This document shows positions 1-8,137 of a stretch of 22,013 nt of DNA, one piece after another. Position 1 is the stretch's first letter. Each line of letters begins with the position of its first letter. This DNA is from an uncultured Bacteroidota bacterium (lineage in GTDB: Bacteria; Bacteroidota; Bacteroidia; Chitinophagales; Chitinophagaceae), in contig CAIVHI010000253.1 of assembly GCA_903905685.1 (NCBI GenBank), positions 1 through 22,013 on the forward strand. Reading direction: 5' to 3'. The translations under genes were made by a program, and so were the position numbers. The notes beneath the pieces were generated by a model. It did not search any database, was not told where the DNA came from, and saw nothing but the letters and a program-made list of their open reading frames with translations.

Positions 1-1100
1 ATACCTGCTATCTCATTGTCCTTCATCTGTCCGTTGAACCCATACCTATAACGCTCCCCATTGCAAACCGTACTCACCACATCGCGCAGCTCCACCGTAT
101 CCTTCGGGGTGGAAATCAAGGTCACCACTATCATCCCGCCCTCCAACGGCGGCGCCTTGGCGCCACCCATACCGAAAGGTGGACTACTCAAAACCAAGCC
201 CGATTGCGGCCCAATCACCACACTGAGCTTGGCCGAGGAACTTTCAGAGGTAAAGTACAACTGCGTATACCCCTGTGGCCCACCCAGTCGGGCATATCCC
301 AGCACGTCGCCCGAGCTGTCGTCGGTGACGTACGCATAAAACGTGCCCTGCATCACCGGTGCCGATACGTCCACCTCCAGTGCGGCGCCTACAGGTATCG
401 AAGTCATGTCATACGAAAAACCGTCGCCCTCGTAGGTCGTCGTGGCGACGATGGCGTTCGAGTCGGTCGATATATACGCCGGCAACGGCCCCGAATACCC
501 CACCGGCGACAATACCGCACCGCCGCCCACCACCAACACGTGGCCGCCCACCCATGCCGGATACGGCAGCACCGGCACCTGCTCCACCACCGTCACCTCC
601 TCCGTGCCCGTGGCCGTGAAGCAGTGCGTGCCGGTATCGGCCCAATACCGCCCCGGCATGTACTCCCCAAAGGGGTAGTAGTCGTAAGCACTCGCCAAAA
701 CCGGCTTCCAGTTCGCTATCGTGTCTATGCTTCCCGCAGTGTGCGGCCCCAAGAGGCTGTCTGCCGCCCGCTTGTCGCTCACCGTCGCCACCACGTTGCC
801 CAAGTGGTCGGCAAGCTCATACTGCTTCTCGCCCAAGATATGCTGCGCATACATCGCGCTCCCGAACCCGTTGCCGTATATCGAAGCCGAATCGGCATCT
901 ATCAAATCCTGATACTCCAGGCTGTACCACGGCAGGTGCTGCCGCAGCGGCAGCGTGTCGGAGATGCCCGACGCGGCGTCCCAAGAATACCCCACCTGGT
1001 CGGGATAGTATTCCTTCACCCCCAGCCTGGCCGAGCCGTAAATGTCGTGCTCGGCCATCAAGAGCTTATCGACTGCTTCCGTTTTTACAATTTCAAACAT
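1..1100 (-). CDS. RHS repeat-associated core protein, partial (C-terminus beyond left edge), N-terminally short
   Basis: The reverse strand is open from an ATG at 1100 to the window edge (366 codons, no stop). It carries the hallmarks of Bacteroidota RHS core regions in order: AEHDIYGSARLG (residues 16-27), YELADHLGNVVATVSDK (94-110), YDYYPFGEYMPGR (139-151) and YRYGFNGQMKDNE (351-363). About 200 residues, rich in Gly, Val, Ser and Thr, separate the last two motifs, where many relatives have only a short linker; this looks like an inserted beta-sandwich-like domain (inference). RHS proteins are large surface or secreted beta-shell proteins, often with a variable C-terminal toxin; that end is not visible. 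The YD-repeat N-terminus and any signal peptide are missing, because the frame closes at a TAG at 1191-1193. In-frame ATGs at 1160 and 1172 are alternative starts. It may be a displaced or 5'-truncated RHS fragment rather than a working gene. Confidence 0.85.
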   Translation of the reverse strand, partial: MFEIVKTEAVDKLLMAEHDIYGSARLGVKEYYPDQVGYSWDAASGISDTLPLRQHLPWYSLEYQDLIDADSASIYGNGFGSAMYAQHILGEKQYELADHLGNVVATVSDKRAADSLLGPHTAGSIDTIANWKPVLASAYDYYPFGEYMPGRYWADTGTHCFTATGTEEVTVVEQVPVLPYPAWVGGHVLVVGGGAVLSPVGYSGPLPAYISTDSNAIVATTTYEGDGFSYDMTSIPVGAALEVDVSAPVMQGTFYAYVTDDSSGDVLGYARLGGPQGYTQLYFTSESSSAKLSVVIGPQSGLVLSSPPFGMGGAKAPPLEGGMIVVTLISTPKDTVELRDVVSTVCNGERYRYGFNGQMKDNEIAG

Positions 1101-1368
1101 GCACTCCTCGAAATTCAAATCCTTGCGTGTTCCTCGGGCCTGTTTAATGTTCCAAAACATTACTTTTATCATACCCAAGTATTTACCAAGCTAAATCAAT
1201 TCGTGCATCAATGCTGTGAATTCGGGCGAAAAATCGTTAAGCAGCCTTAAATCAAGGACAAACAGCAAATTTATTGCCCATTTACAGAATAACCAAAACA
1301 TGTGGTGACGGCATACGCCACCCACTCCCCCGCCCCGAAATTTTCGTACCTTCATTCTTTAATTGGTT
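1101..1368. other. Divergent intergenic region between RHS fragment and vWA gene
   Basis: This 268-base stretch is AT-richer than its flanks and shows no convincing gene. Six-frame inspection of the part upstream of the RHS fragment found no continuation of RHS repeats. A weak TACCTTCA element just upstream of the vWA gene (about 1347-1354) resembles the Bacteroidota -7 box but has mismatches. Confidence 0.5.
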
Positions 1369-2043
1369 ATGGACGACTATATCTCATTCGAACAAATACC
1401 CTTTGGCAGCGACAACTTTGCCGACAATCCGGAGCCGCGGTGCCCCTGCGTGTTGCTGCTCGATACGTCGGGCTCCATGTATGGCGAGCCCGTGAAGCAA
1501 CTCAATGAAGGGGTACGGGTGTTTAAACAGGAGCTGATGAACGACCCCTTGGCACTGAAACGCGTAGAGGTGGCGGTGGTCACTTTCGGGCCGGTAACCA
1601 TAAGGTCAGACTTCCATACGGTGCCCAACTTCTTCCCCCAAGAGCTGGAAACCACCGGAAACACCCCCATTGGAGCAGCCATACTCACCGCCGTGGACCT
1701 GGTGACCAAGCGTAAGAAGGAGTACAAAACCAACGGCATATCCTACTACAAGCCTTGGATTATATTGATTACCGACGGCTCGCCCACCGACGATTGGGAG
1801 GCAGCCGCCGAGAAGGTGAAGGCAGGGGAGGAAAACAAGTCGTTTGCGTTTTTCGCCATAGGCGTAGAGGGCGCCAATATGAACATCCTAAGCCGCATAT
1901 CGGTGCGCGCACCATTGAAATTAAAGGGATTGATGTTCCGGGAGTTTTTCATGTGGCTCTCGGCATCCATGAAAATGGTGTCGGCAAAGAATCCCGGCAC
2001 CGCCATGAATTTATTGCCCCCATCGGGCTGGTCGGAATTATGA
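1369..2043 (+). CDS. vWA domain protein, TerY/YegL-like
   Basis: This 224-residue protein is a single von Willebrand factor A domain. The MIDAS metal-binding motif is complete: DTSGSM at residues 32-37, a Thr in TTGNTP near 99, and the Asp in LITDGSPTD near 136. It has no signal peptide or membrane segment, so it is probably cytoplasmic. Length and layout match YegL/TerY (COG4245), about 220 residues in E. coli. The ATG at 1369 is preferred over an in-frame TTG at 1363. Its stop overlaps the start of the phosphatase gene (ATGA at 2040-2043), so translation is coupled and it forms the first gene of a vWA-PP2C-kinase triad. Such triads are linked in the literature to tellurite/stress (Ter) systems and phospho-signalling; the actual target is unknown. 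No ter genes (terD, terC) are in the window. Confidence 0.85.
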   Translation: MDDYISFEQIPFGSDNFADNPEPRCPCVLLLDTSGSMYGEPVKQLNEGVRVFKQELMNDPLALKRVEVAVVTFGPVTIRSDFHTVPNFFPQELETTGNTPIGAAILTAVDLVTKRKKEYKTNGISYYKPWIILITDGSPTDDWEAAAEKVKAGEENKSFAFFAIGVEGANMNILSRISVRAPLKLKGLMFREFFMWLSASMKMVSAKNPGTAMNLLPPSGWSEL

Positions 2044-2822
2044 GGTGGAAAACCATTGGTCAAAGCGTCGTCGGGACATCGCACACTGCCACGGGCCGCG
2101 GCTGCGATGATGCCGTACAGTACAAGGTGGTATTGGGAGATGATGACCAAGAGGTATTGCTATGCTGTGTGAGCGATGGTGCGGGCAGTGCCAAGTTTGC
2201 CGCCATGGCAGCCGAATTTGCGACTGCGAAGATGGTGGAGTCGCTCGCCAACTATGCATTGGCCGGTGCACCCATTGGGGAGGCGGAGGTTTATGCCATG
2301 CTCGAAGACATCTATGACGGGCTGTCGGTCATTTCGAAAATTGAGGAAATACCCATTGACGAATATTCCTGCACCTTGCTGGGAGCAGCGGTGATGCCGA
2401 CACGGGCCGTTTTTTTCCAGATAGGCGACGGTGCCATTGTGCGCAGCGATGGCGCGGGCAGGTATCTGCCAGTATGGTGGCCCGAAAACGGAGAGTATCA
2501 AAACACCACGACGTTCATTATAGACGACCCCAACATGGGGCAACTTAAGGTGCTCTGCATAGACGAATGTATAGACGAAGTGGCGATTTTCTCAGACGGG
2601 CTCCAAATGCTGGCGCTGCAATGGGAGTCGCACACGGTGCACCAACCCTTCTTTACCGACCTGTTTGCCGTGTTGAGGCGTGCCGACACAGTGGGAAAAG
2701 AAACCATACTCAACCAAAAACTGGCCGCTTTCTTGGACAGTCAGGGAGTGAACAGCCGAACCGACGACGACAAAACGCTAATTTTGGCTACTCGGCTGGG
2801 TTCGCCCGGTGCCAATGGATAG
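2040..2822 (+). CDS. PP2C-like protein serine/threonine phosphatase (YegK-like)
   Basis: This 260-residue protein matches the short PP2C phosphatases. Metal-binding and core motifs are visible: GRGCDDA (residues 19-25), CCVSDGAGSAKFA with D46-G47, QIGDGAIV, FSDGLQML and the terminal DDDKTLILATR. The expected activity is removal of phosphate from Ser/Thr, most plausibly reversing the adjacent kinase (inference from context). The frame stays open upstream to 1755 inside the vWA gene, but that part is only a shadow; the ATG at 2040, overlapping the vWA stop, is the natural coupled start. The kinase gene begins 3 bases after its stop, so all three are almost certainly one transcript. Confidence 0.88.
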   Translation: MRWKTIGQSVVGTSHTATGRGCDDAVQYKVVLGDDDQEVLLCCVSDGAGSAKFAAMAAEFATAKMVESLANYALAGAPIGEAEVYAMLEDIYDGLSVISKIEEIPIDEYSCTLLGAAVMPTRAVFFQIGDGAIVRSDGAGRYLPVWWPENGEYQNTTTFIIDDPNMGQLKVLCIDECIDEVAIFSDGLQMLALQWESHTVHQPFFTDLFAVLRRADTVGKETILNQKLAAFLDSQGVNSRTDDDKTLILATRLGSPGANG

Positions 2823-2825
2823 CGC

Positions 2826-4784
2826 ATGATTGTTACCGGTTTACATAACGAACAGTACCACACCTCCCGAGAACTGGGTAAGGGTGGCGAAGGCGTGGTG
2901 TGGGAATTGGAGCATCATGCCGACCTGGTGTGCAAAATCTACAACACCCCGCCCGATGCCGACAAACAGAGGAAGCTGCGGGTGATGGCCGAAATGTGCA
3001 CGCCCGCATTGGAGGCTTATGCCGCTTGGCCGTGCGACGTGGCCCGAGATGCCGCCGGCAACGTCATTGGGTTCATAATGAAGAAACTGACCGCCTATGT
3101 GCCCATGCACACCGCCTTCAGCCCTATGGACCGCAAAAAACTGTTTCCCGACAAGGGTTACAACTTCTTGGTACACACAGCCCGAAATCTGGCTACCGCT
3201 TTCCATAACATTCACGCGGCGGGCATTGTGGCGGGAGACATCAATGAGGGCAACGTACTCATCAATGCATCGGGCTTTGTATCGTTCATCGACTGCGACT
3301 CGTTCCAGATGCGGCAGCCCGACCGCGACAAAAAATACTTCTTTTGCGAGGTGGGTGTGCCCAGATATACCCCTCCCGAACTGCTGAAAAAAGGCACTTT
3401 CGAGCATGTGGTGCGCACCGTGAATACCGACAGTTTCTCGATGGCGGTGCTGATTTTCCAATTGCTGTTTTTGGGCCGCCACCCGTTTGCCGGCAAGAAT
3501 AAGACCGATAAGGACATTGATGAAGAAACCGCCATCCGTACTGGAGAATTTGCCTACTCGCTCACCGCGAAGCGCAAAAGACTGGTGCCGCCCGATGTGG
3601 GCTTCGACATCCGCAACCTGCCCGATGCGGTGGTAGACCTTTTTCATAGAGCCTTTGAGGAGAAACTACGCCCCACGCCGGCAGAATGGATTGCCGCCCT
3701 CAACGACCTGCTGAGTGGCATGGCCACGTGCCCACTCACGAAACTGCACACTTATCCCGCGGGCATGGACGAATGCCCTTGGTGCAAGTTCCGGCAGGAG
3801 AAGGGGATACTTTATTTTCTGGACGACAGTTACATACTGGCTACGCGTGCGTTGGAGGACATCGATAGGTTTGTGAACGGCTTTAGGCTCGAAGCACTCC
3901 GGTTGCGGCCGGTGCCACGCAGGCCGTCCGGCTTGGCCCCTGCGATACCCTCTCCCGCACCCGAATTCCAAAAATGCCGAAAGGCCATGGCCATTGGCAG
4001 TATGGCTTTGGTAGCGGGAAGTGTTGTATTGATGCCGTTTTCATTCGCTTTTTTGCCTGCCGGGCTGTTGTTGGCTACGGGAATATGGTTGGCATCGCCG
4101 TGGCGGACGAAACTCAATAAGGAATTTGCCCGCCTGAAAGAGGTGGCCGAAACTGCCGGAAGAAATTGGAAATCGTATCAGGCAAACGCCAATCTCACCG
4201 CCGAAATAGAAGCCTACAACAAGCTCCCACAACAAATTGAAGCAGCAGTGGCGGCTTTCAAAAACCTGCCCGAAGACTACCGTAGGTACAAAAAGGAAAT
4301 GGAAGAGCAGGTGTATGCCGACCAACTGAACGACTACTTGCGGTGCTTCAAACTGGCCCACCAAGACATACCCGCCATTGGCGACGCCAAAAAAAAGGCA
4401 CTGGCCGATGGCGGCATAACGAGTGCTGCCGATGTGTCGCAACTATTGGTAACCAAGGTGCCCGGCATAGGCCCCAAGAACATGCAGGTGCTGCTGGATT
4501 GGCAACGGAAGGTGGCTACCAACTTCATTTACATACCCGACCATGGCAAGCTGGCCGAGGGCTTGCGGCACACCGACGCCAAAGTAGCCGCGCTGCGGGC
4601 ACGGTTGGAATCGCAAATAAGAAAAGGGTATCAAGACGCGGAATATGCCAAAATGCAATTGGACAACAAGATAGCCCTCACCGAATTGCGCATGGCAGAA
4701 CAGCATGCCTTGGTGCAAAGGGCAGAGGCAGAATTGGCTGCGTTCGAGAAACTGCTGGCACCGCCATTCCGGTTCAAGCCTTAG
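2826..4784 (+). CDS. Protein kinase-like protein with zinc-ligand cluster, membrane hairpin and helix-hairpin-helix (YegI-like)
   Basis: This 652-residue protein is close in size to E. coli YegI (COG4248). The N-terminal kinase domain has a glycine loop GKGGEGVV (18-25), the ATP lysine in VCKIY (K37), a catalytic-loop variant GDINEGNV (D138, N143) instead of HRD, and DCD (156-158) in place of DFG. A C-H-C-C cluster (C302, H308, C317, C320) may bind zinc. Two hydrophobic helices at about 388-424 would anchor it in the membrane. After a charged, probably coiled-coil stretch, a helix-hairpin-helix (VPGIGPKN, about 545-552) suggests nucleic-acid or protein contact. It is the third gene of the triad. 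Kinase activity is plausible because Lys, Asp and Asn are kept, but HRD and DFG are both altered. Confidence 0.87.
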   Translation: MIVTGLHNEQYHTSRELGKGGEGVVWELEHHADLVCKIYNTPPDADKQRKLRVMAEMCTPALEAYAAWPCDVARDAAGNVIGFIMKKLTAYVPMHTAFSPMDRKKLFPDKGYNFLVHTARNLATAFHNIHAAGIVAGDINEGNVLINASGFVSFIDCDSFQMRQPDRDKKYFFCEVGVPRYTPPELLKKGTFEHVVRTVNTDSFSMAVLIFQLLFLGRHPFAGKNKTDKDIDEETAIRTGEFAYSLTAKRKRLVPPDVGFDIRNLPDAVVDLFHRAFEEKLRPTPAEWIAALNDLLSGMATCPLTKLHTYPAGMDECPWCKFRQEKGILYFLDDSYILATRALEDIDRFVNGFRLEALRLRPVPRRPSGLAPAIPSPAPEFQKCRKAMAIGSMALVAGSVVLMPFSFAFLPAGLLLATGIWLASPWRTKLNKEFARLKEVAETAGRNWKSYQANANLTAEIEAYNKLPQQIEAAVAAFKNLPEDYRRYKKEMEEQVYADQLNDYLRCFKLAHQDIPAIGDAKKKALADGGITSAADVSQLLVTKVPGIGPKNMQVLLDWQRKVATNFIYIPDHGKLAEGLRHTDAKVAALRARLESQIRKGYQDAEYAKMQLDNKIALTELRMAEQHALVQRAEAELAAFEKLLAPPFRFKP

Positions 4785-6118
4785 CGTTTGGGGCGGCGTT
4801 TTTGGGGCTTGCCATATTTCTCCTTCATCTTGTCTACATGGCGCACCTTCACATTCACCTTTTTGTTTTTGGCCAGTTTTTCGTGGAACGCCGCACCGCC
4901 GGCATTCACATCGGGCAGTTTGATGAGCACTTCCTTCATGCGCACCTTGGGCATTTCGTCGTCAATGAGTTCGTCGGAAATGACGAGCCCTTCGGGCAGT
5001 GGCAGCATTTCTATAGGTTGCTGCATCAGGTTGAGGATGGCATCCAGGCGGGGTTTCTCGGCCTCTGTAGTGAGCACGATAGCGTCGCCCAATTTATCGG
5101 CCCGGCCCGTTCGGCCTATGCGGTGGATGTAGTCTTCGGGCACCTCGGGTGTGTCGAAACATACCACATGCGACACTTCCGAGACATCTATGCCCCGGGC
5201 AACGATGTCGGTAGCAATTACTACCCTATAGGTGCCGGCCTGAAACCGCTTCACAGCATTGAAACGGGCATTTTGGGCTTTGTTGGAGTGGATGACGCCG
5301 ATGGAATCATCGAAGCGGCCCTCCAACCTGTTGTACAGCAAATCGGCAAGTGCTTTTGAGCCGGTAAACACCATCACCCGGTTCATTTCGGGATGGCGGT
5401 CGAGCAGCAATTCCAACAAATTGGCCTTCGTATGGAAGTTGGGGACGAAGTAGCCCGTGCGGTGGATGTTGGCCACAGGCGTGCCGTTTGGTGCCGCCTC
5501 CACATAAACCGGGGCATCGAAATAGCCATCTGCCAGCTTGGCCACTTCGGGTGTGATGGTTGCCGAGAACAACAGGTTCTGCCGTTTGGGGGGCAGCATT
5601 TCGAGAATCTTGTCTATTTGGGTTTTAAAGCCCAAGTCCAACATTTCATCCATCTCGTCTATTACAAGGTGCTTGAGGTTTTTAAACCGCAACACCCCAT
5701 TGTAGGCCATGTCGAGCAGGCGGCCGGGCGTGGCAACAACAACATCGGTACCGTTGGATAGGGCTTCTATTTGGGGCTTCATGTTCACGCCGCCATATAT
5801 CTCCGTAACCTCCAGCGTCATATACTTGGCCAACCGCCTCACGGTTTCGCCCACTTGCACCACCAGCTCGCGGGTGGGTACCAGGATGAGGATTTGCGGA
5901 AAGCGGTCTTTGGTGAATTTCCACATGCGCAGGGCGGGCAGCAGGTAGGCTATGGTTTTACCGGTACCCGTTTGTGCGATGCCGCACACATCGCGGCCAG
6001 ACATGATAACGGAAAATGCTTTCTGCTGTATCGTGGTGGGGTGCGTATAGCCAAGGTCGTCCAATGCCTTCCATAGCGAGTTATTCAGGTTAAGTTCATC
6101 GAAGGTCATTGGGGGCAT
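4781..6118 (-). CDS. DEAD-box ATP-dependent RNA helicase (RhlE-like)
   Basis: This 445-residue enzyme has the full DEAD-box set. The Q-motif region is PTTIQQKAF (27-35), motif I AQTGTGKT (48-55), Ia PTRELVVQ, Ib TPGRLLD, II DEMD (154-157), III SAT (185-187), then VARGIDV and HRIGRTGR in the second RecA domain. A basic Lys/Arg tail closes the protein. It unwinds short RNA duplexes using ATP, in roles such as ribosome assembly or mRNA turnover; the precise client is unknown. Motif II is DEMD rather than DEAD, which keeps the catalytic Asp-Glu pair. The start could be M1 (6118) or M4 (6109, MTFDELNL), the latter being the more family-like N-terminus. Its TAA at 4781-4783 overlaps the kinase stop at 4782-4784 on the other strand. 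Confidence 0.93.
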   Translation of the reverse strand: MPPMTFDELNLNNSLWKALDDLGYTHPTTIQQKAFSVIMSGRDVCGIAQTGTGKTIAYLLPALRMWKFTKDRFPQILILVPTRELVVQVGETVRRLAKYMTLEVTEIYGGVNMKPQIEALSNGTDVVVATPGRLLDMAYNGVLRFKNLKHLVIDEMDEMLDLGFKTQIDKILEMLPPKRQNLLFSATITPEVAKLADGYFDAPVYVEAAPNGTPVANIHRTGYFVPNFHTKANLLELLLDRHPEMNRVMVFTGSKALADLLYNRLEGRFDDSIGVIHSNKAQNARFNAVKRFQAGTYRVVIATDIVARGIDVSEVSHVVCFDTPEVPEDYIHRIGRTGRADKLGDAIVLTTEAEKPRLDAILNLMQQPIEMLPLPEGLVISDELIDDEMPKVRMKEVLIKLPDVNAGGAAFHEKLAKNKKVNVKVRHVDKMKEKYGKPQKRRPKR

Positions 6119-6147
6119 GTTTTAAGGCCGGCGGCAAGCGCGGGCAG

Positions 6148-6155
6148 CAAAGGTA
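6148..6155 (-). promoter_or_regulatory. Putative -7 element (TACCTTTG) for the DEAD-box helicase gene
   Basis: The reverse strand reads TACCTTTG, an exact TAnnTTTG match as used by the Bacteroidota primary sigma factor, 30 bases upstream of the helicase start. No clean TTG was seen at the -33 position. Confidence 0.5.
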
Positions 6156-6262
6156 ACGACAACGCGGCGTAGTGGCGCGAATTGGGCGTAACCTTTGAAT
6201 AGGGCAACTGGAAAAGGTTAATTGAAGGCGCAGGGTTGCCGACCAAAGCCAACCTAAAAAAG

Positions 6263-6298
6263 AATCGGGGGTGCCTCTTGGTAGATGCACCCCCGATT
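6263..6298 (-). terminator. Rho-independent terminator after the T9SS protein gene
   Basis: A perfect 12-bp stem (6263-6274 with 6287-6298, arm AATCGGGGGTGC) encloses a 12-base loop. On the reverse strand it is followed directly by CTTTTTT (6256-6262). It lies 17 bases past the stop of the CX4CH protein gene and would also insulate the downstream helicase gene. Confidence 0.9.
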
Positions 6299-6314
6299 AT
6301 GGTGAAAACAAATG

Positions 6315-7205
6315 CTACTTCTTAACTACGGAAACCACCTTGCGGTCGGCACCGCTGGCAACAACCACTTGGTATACGCCGGTAGCCCAAGATGCGGTGT
6401 TGATGCTCAGTGTTTGGCCATTGGTAGTGCGGTCGCCGGATGCTACCAACCTACCATTGAGGTCGAATACGGTTACAGTGCAATTGCCTGCAGTCATGTC
6501 GATGTTCAATACGTCAACAGTAGGGTTGGGGAATACCTTCAAATCGGCAGTTGCAACTTCGGCCACGCCGGTAGACGCAGGCCACTCAGCAATTACGGAC
6601 ATTGTAGTGTTCCACAAATCACCGGCATCGGCACTGCCATTGTGGTTTACGAAATTAAGTACAGCCCACAAGGAAATAGAACCGGTTCCGGTGGCCGGTG
6701 CCGTCCAAGTGAATGACAAAGGAAGCGTAGAAGCTGCAATCGCCCTGGTTTGCTCAACACAAGTAAGCTGCGTACCTGCCGTTGGTGCGGTAACTTGGGT
6801 ATTTGCAGGCAAACCCGTTGTGCCCCATGTGCCTGCATCGGCATTGCTTGCGGCCGATGCCGTTCCTTTCAAAGCATTCATTTGGAAACCATAGTAAGTG
6901 TTGGAGCCTGTAGTTGAGCCCATCAACTTCACGGTATAAGTCATTCCGCCCTTGTAGTGGGTAGTAGCTACGCCGGCAGAATCCAATTCGATAGATGTTG
7001 TAACGGCGGTAGATGCCGCAGTGCCTACGCCGTGGCAACCACCATTTGTGCAACCCGTCGGATTACCGGCAAAGGAACCTGTTGCAGCGGTTTCTGCACC
7101 GGTACAGTCATACTGACCATTTGCAGCTGCACCGGAATGGTAGCTACTGAGGGCCAAAGAACCCATACCTGCCACTAAACCAAAAAGTAAAACTTTTTTC
7201 TTCAT
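6315..7205 (-). CDS. Secreted protein with CX4CH motif and T9SS type A sorting domain (choice-of-anchor V-like)
   Basis: This 296-residue protein starts with a clear signal peptide (MKKKVLLFGLVAG). The N-terminal part holds GCTNGGCHG, a CX4CH motif at C52-H58, as seen in Bacteroidota choice-of-anchor V proteins. A Ser/Thr/Gly-rich beta domain follows. The last ~73 residues, from VFPNPTVDVLNI (about 224), form a type A T9SS sorting domain ending in KVVSVVKK. It should be exported by Sec, cross the outer membrane by T9SS and be anchored at the surface or released. The CX4CH could bind haem or a metal, but that is inference. The ATG at 7205 is chosen because the signal peptide begins there; an in-frame extension to 7268 adds only a non-signal-like stretch. 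It has its own terminator, so it is probably monocistronic. Confidence 0.85.
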   Translation of the reverse strand: MKKKVLLFGLVAGMGSLALSSYHSGAAANGQYDCTGAETAATGSFAGNPTGCTNGGCHGVGTAASTAVTTSIELDSAGVATTHYKGGMTYTVKLMGSTTGSNTYYGFQMNALKGTASAASNADAGTWGTTGLPANTQVTAPTAGTQLTCVEQTRAIAASTLPLSFTWTAPATGTGSISLWAVLNFVNHNGSADAGDLWNTTMSVIAEWPASTGVAEVATADLKVFPNPTVDVLNIDMTAGNCTVTVFDLNGRLVASGDRTTNGQTLSINTASWATGVYQVVVASGADRKVVSVVKK

Positions 7206-7397
7206 TTTTTTTCGTTTTTTAGATGATGAATTTACACGCAAGGTAGTGTTTCCTATCATTTCCGGCAAATAAACAATTGACAGAAAAGTGACAATAATAT
7301 AGAGTTAACAAAAATTGCAATTGCCGGTTAAAAACTTAAGGGCGTCATTTTCACCTATTCGCGGGGCAGATATGCTTTAGGTATAAGTGTGGAATTG

Positions 7398-7405
7398 TAG
7401 CTTTG
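7398..7405 (+). promoter_or_regulatory. Putative -7 element (TAGCTTTG) for trmB
   Basis: TAGCTTTG fits TAnnTTTG exactly and a TTAG lies about 21 bases upstream in the -33 position. The box ends only 6 bases before the preferred trmB ATG, so the transcript would have almost no leader if this is the promoter. Confidence 0.45.
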
Positions 7406-7411
7406 CAGCAC

Positions 7412-8134
7412 ATGGGTCACAAGAAACTGGTCAAATTTCAAGCCATCGAGGGATATTCCAACGTGTTGCAATATCCCGAAGGGATGGTGGGCAAGTGGAA
7501 CGAATTTTTCGGCAACTCCAACCCCATTACGCTGGAATTGGCGTGTGGGAAGGGCGAATATAGCGTAGGGCTGGGCCGGCAAAACCCCAACCGCAATTAT
7601 ATAGGTGTAGACATCAAGGGCAACCGCATTTATAGGGGTGCAAAGACGGCCTTGGATGAGGGCCTGAAAAACGTGGCCTTCCTGAGAACACAAATCGATA
7701 AAATCACGCAATACTTCGGCCATAATGAGGTCTCCGAAATCTGGATCGTGTTTGCCGACCCCTTCCTCAAAAAACCGTCGAACAGGCTCACCCACCAGCG
7801 GTTCCTGTATCTGTATAGCCGCATCTTGGTGCCGGGTGGTATCATCAGGCTCAAAACCGACTCACCAGATTTATTTTACTCCACCTTAGAAGTGATTGAA
7901 GAACAGCATTGCACTATCCACGAGAAGATTGAGGACATCTATAAAGACGGCATGCCCGAAGGGCCCCTGTCCATCCAAACCTACTACGAAGGCCTGCACC
8001 TTGCCGATGGCCGCACCATATATTATGTAGCGTTCTCGCTACCTGAAGGCGACATCAAGTTGCCGGAGCGTTATGGACGTAAATTTCAGGAACTCTTTGG
8101 CGACGAAGCGGAGGACAAACCATTGGAGTCATAG
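7412..8134 (+). CDS. trmB: tRNA (guanine-N7-)-methyltransferase TrmB
   Basis: This 240-residue enzyme uses S-adenosylmethionine to methylate G46 in the variable loop of tRNAs. Family features are clear: the N-terminus MGHKKLVKF and NVLQYPEG typical of Bacteroidota TrmB, the SAM-binding segment TLELACGKGEYSVGLG, NYIGVDIKGNRI, the catalytic-region WIVFADPFLKKPSNRLTHQ and LKTDSPDLF. Relatives often have DPWPKKRH at this catalytic site; here it is DPFLKKPSNRLTH, as in other Bacteroidota. ATG at 7412 is preferred to the in-frame TTG at 7403 because relatives begin at MGxKK. The alkyltransferase-like gene follows after 3 bases, so the two are co-transcribed. Confidence 0.93.
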   Translation: MGHKKLVKFQAIEGYSNVLQYPEGMVGKWNEFFGNSNPITLELACGKGEYSVGLGRQNPNRNYIGVDIKGNRIYRGAKTALDEGLKNVAFLRTQIDKITQYFGHNEVSEIWIVFADPFLKKPSNRLTHQRFLYLYSRILVPGGIIRLKTDSPDLFYSTLEVIEEQHCTIHEKIEDIYKDGMPEGPLSIQTYYEGLHLADGRTIYYVAFSLPEGDIKLPERYGRKFQELFGDEAEDKPLES

Positions 8135-8137
8135 CAT

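Noticed and set aside
204..1250. Long forward open frame rich in Arg and His over the RHS region
   Set aside because: Its composition is typical of an antisense shadow; the reverse strand reads as a recognisable RHS core with family motifs.
4343..5359. Forward frame spanning the end of the kinase and part of the helicase gene
   Set aside because: It overlaps two well-supported genes in other frames and has shadow composition.
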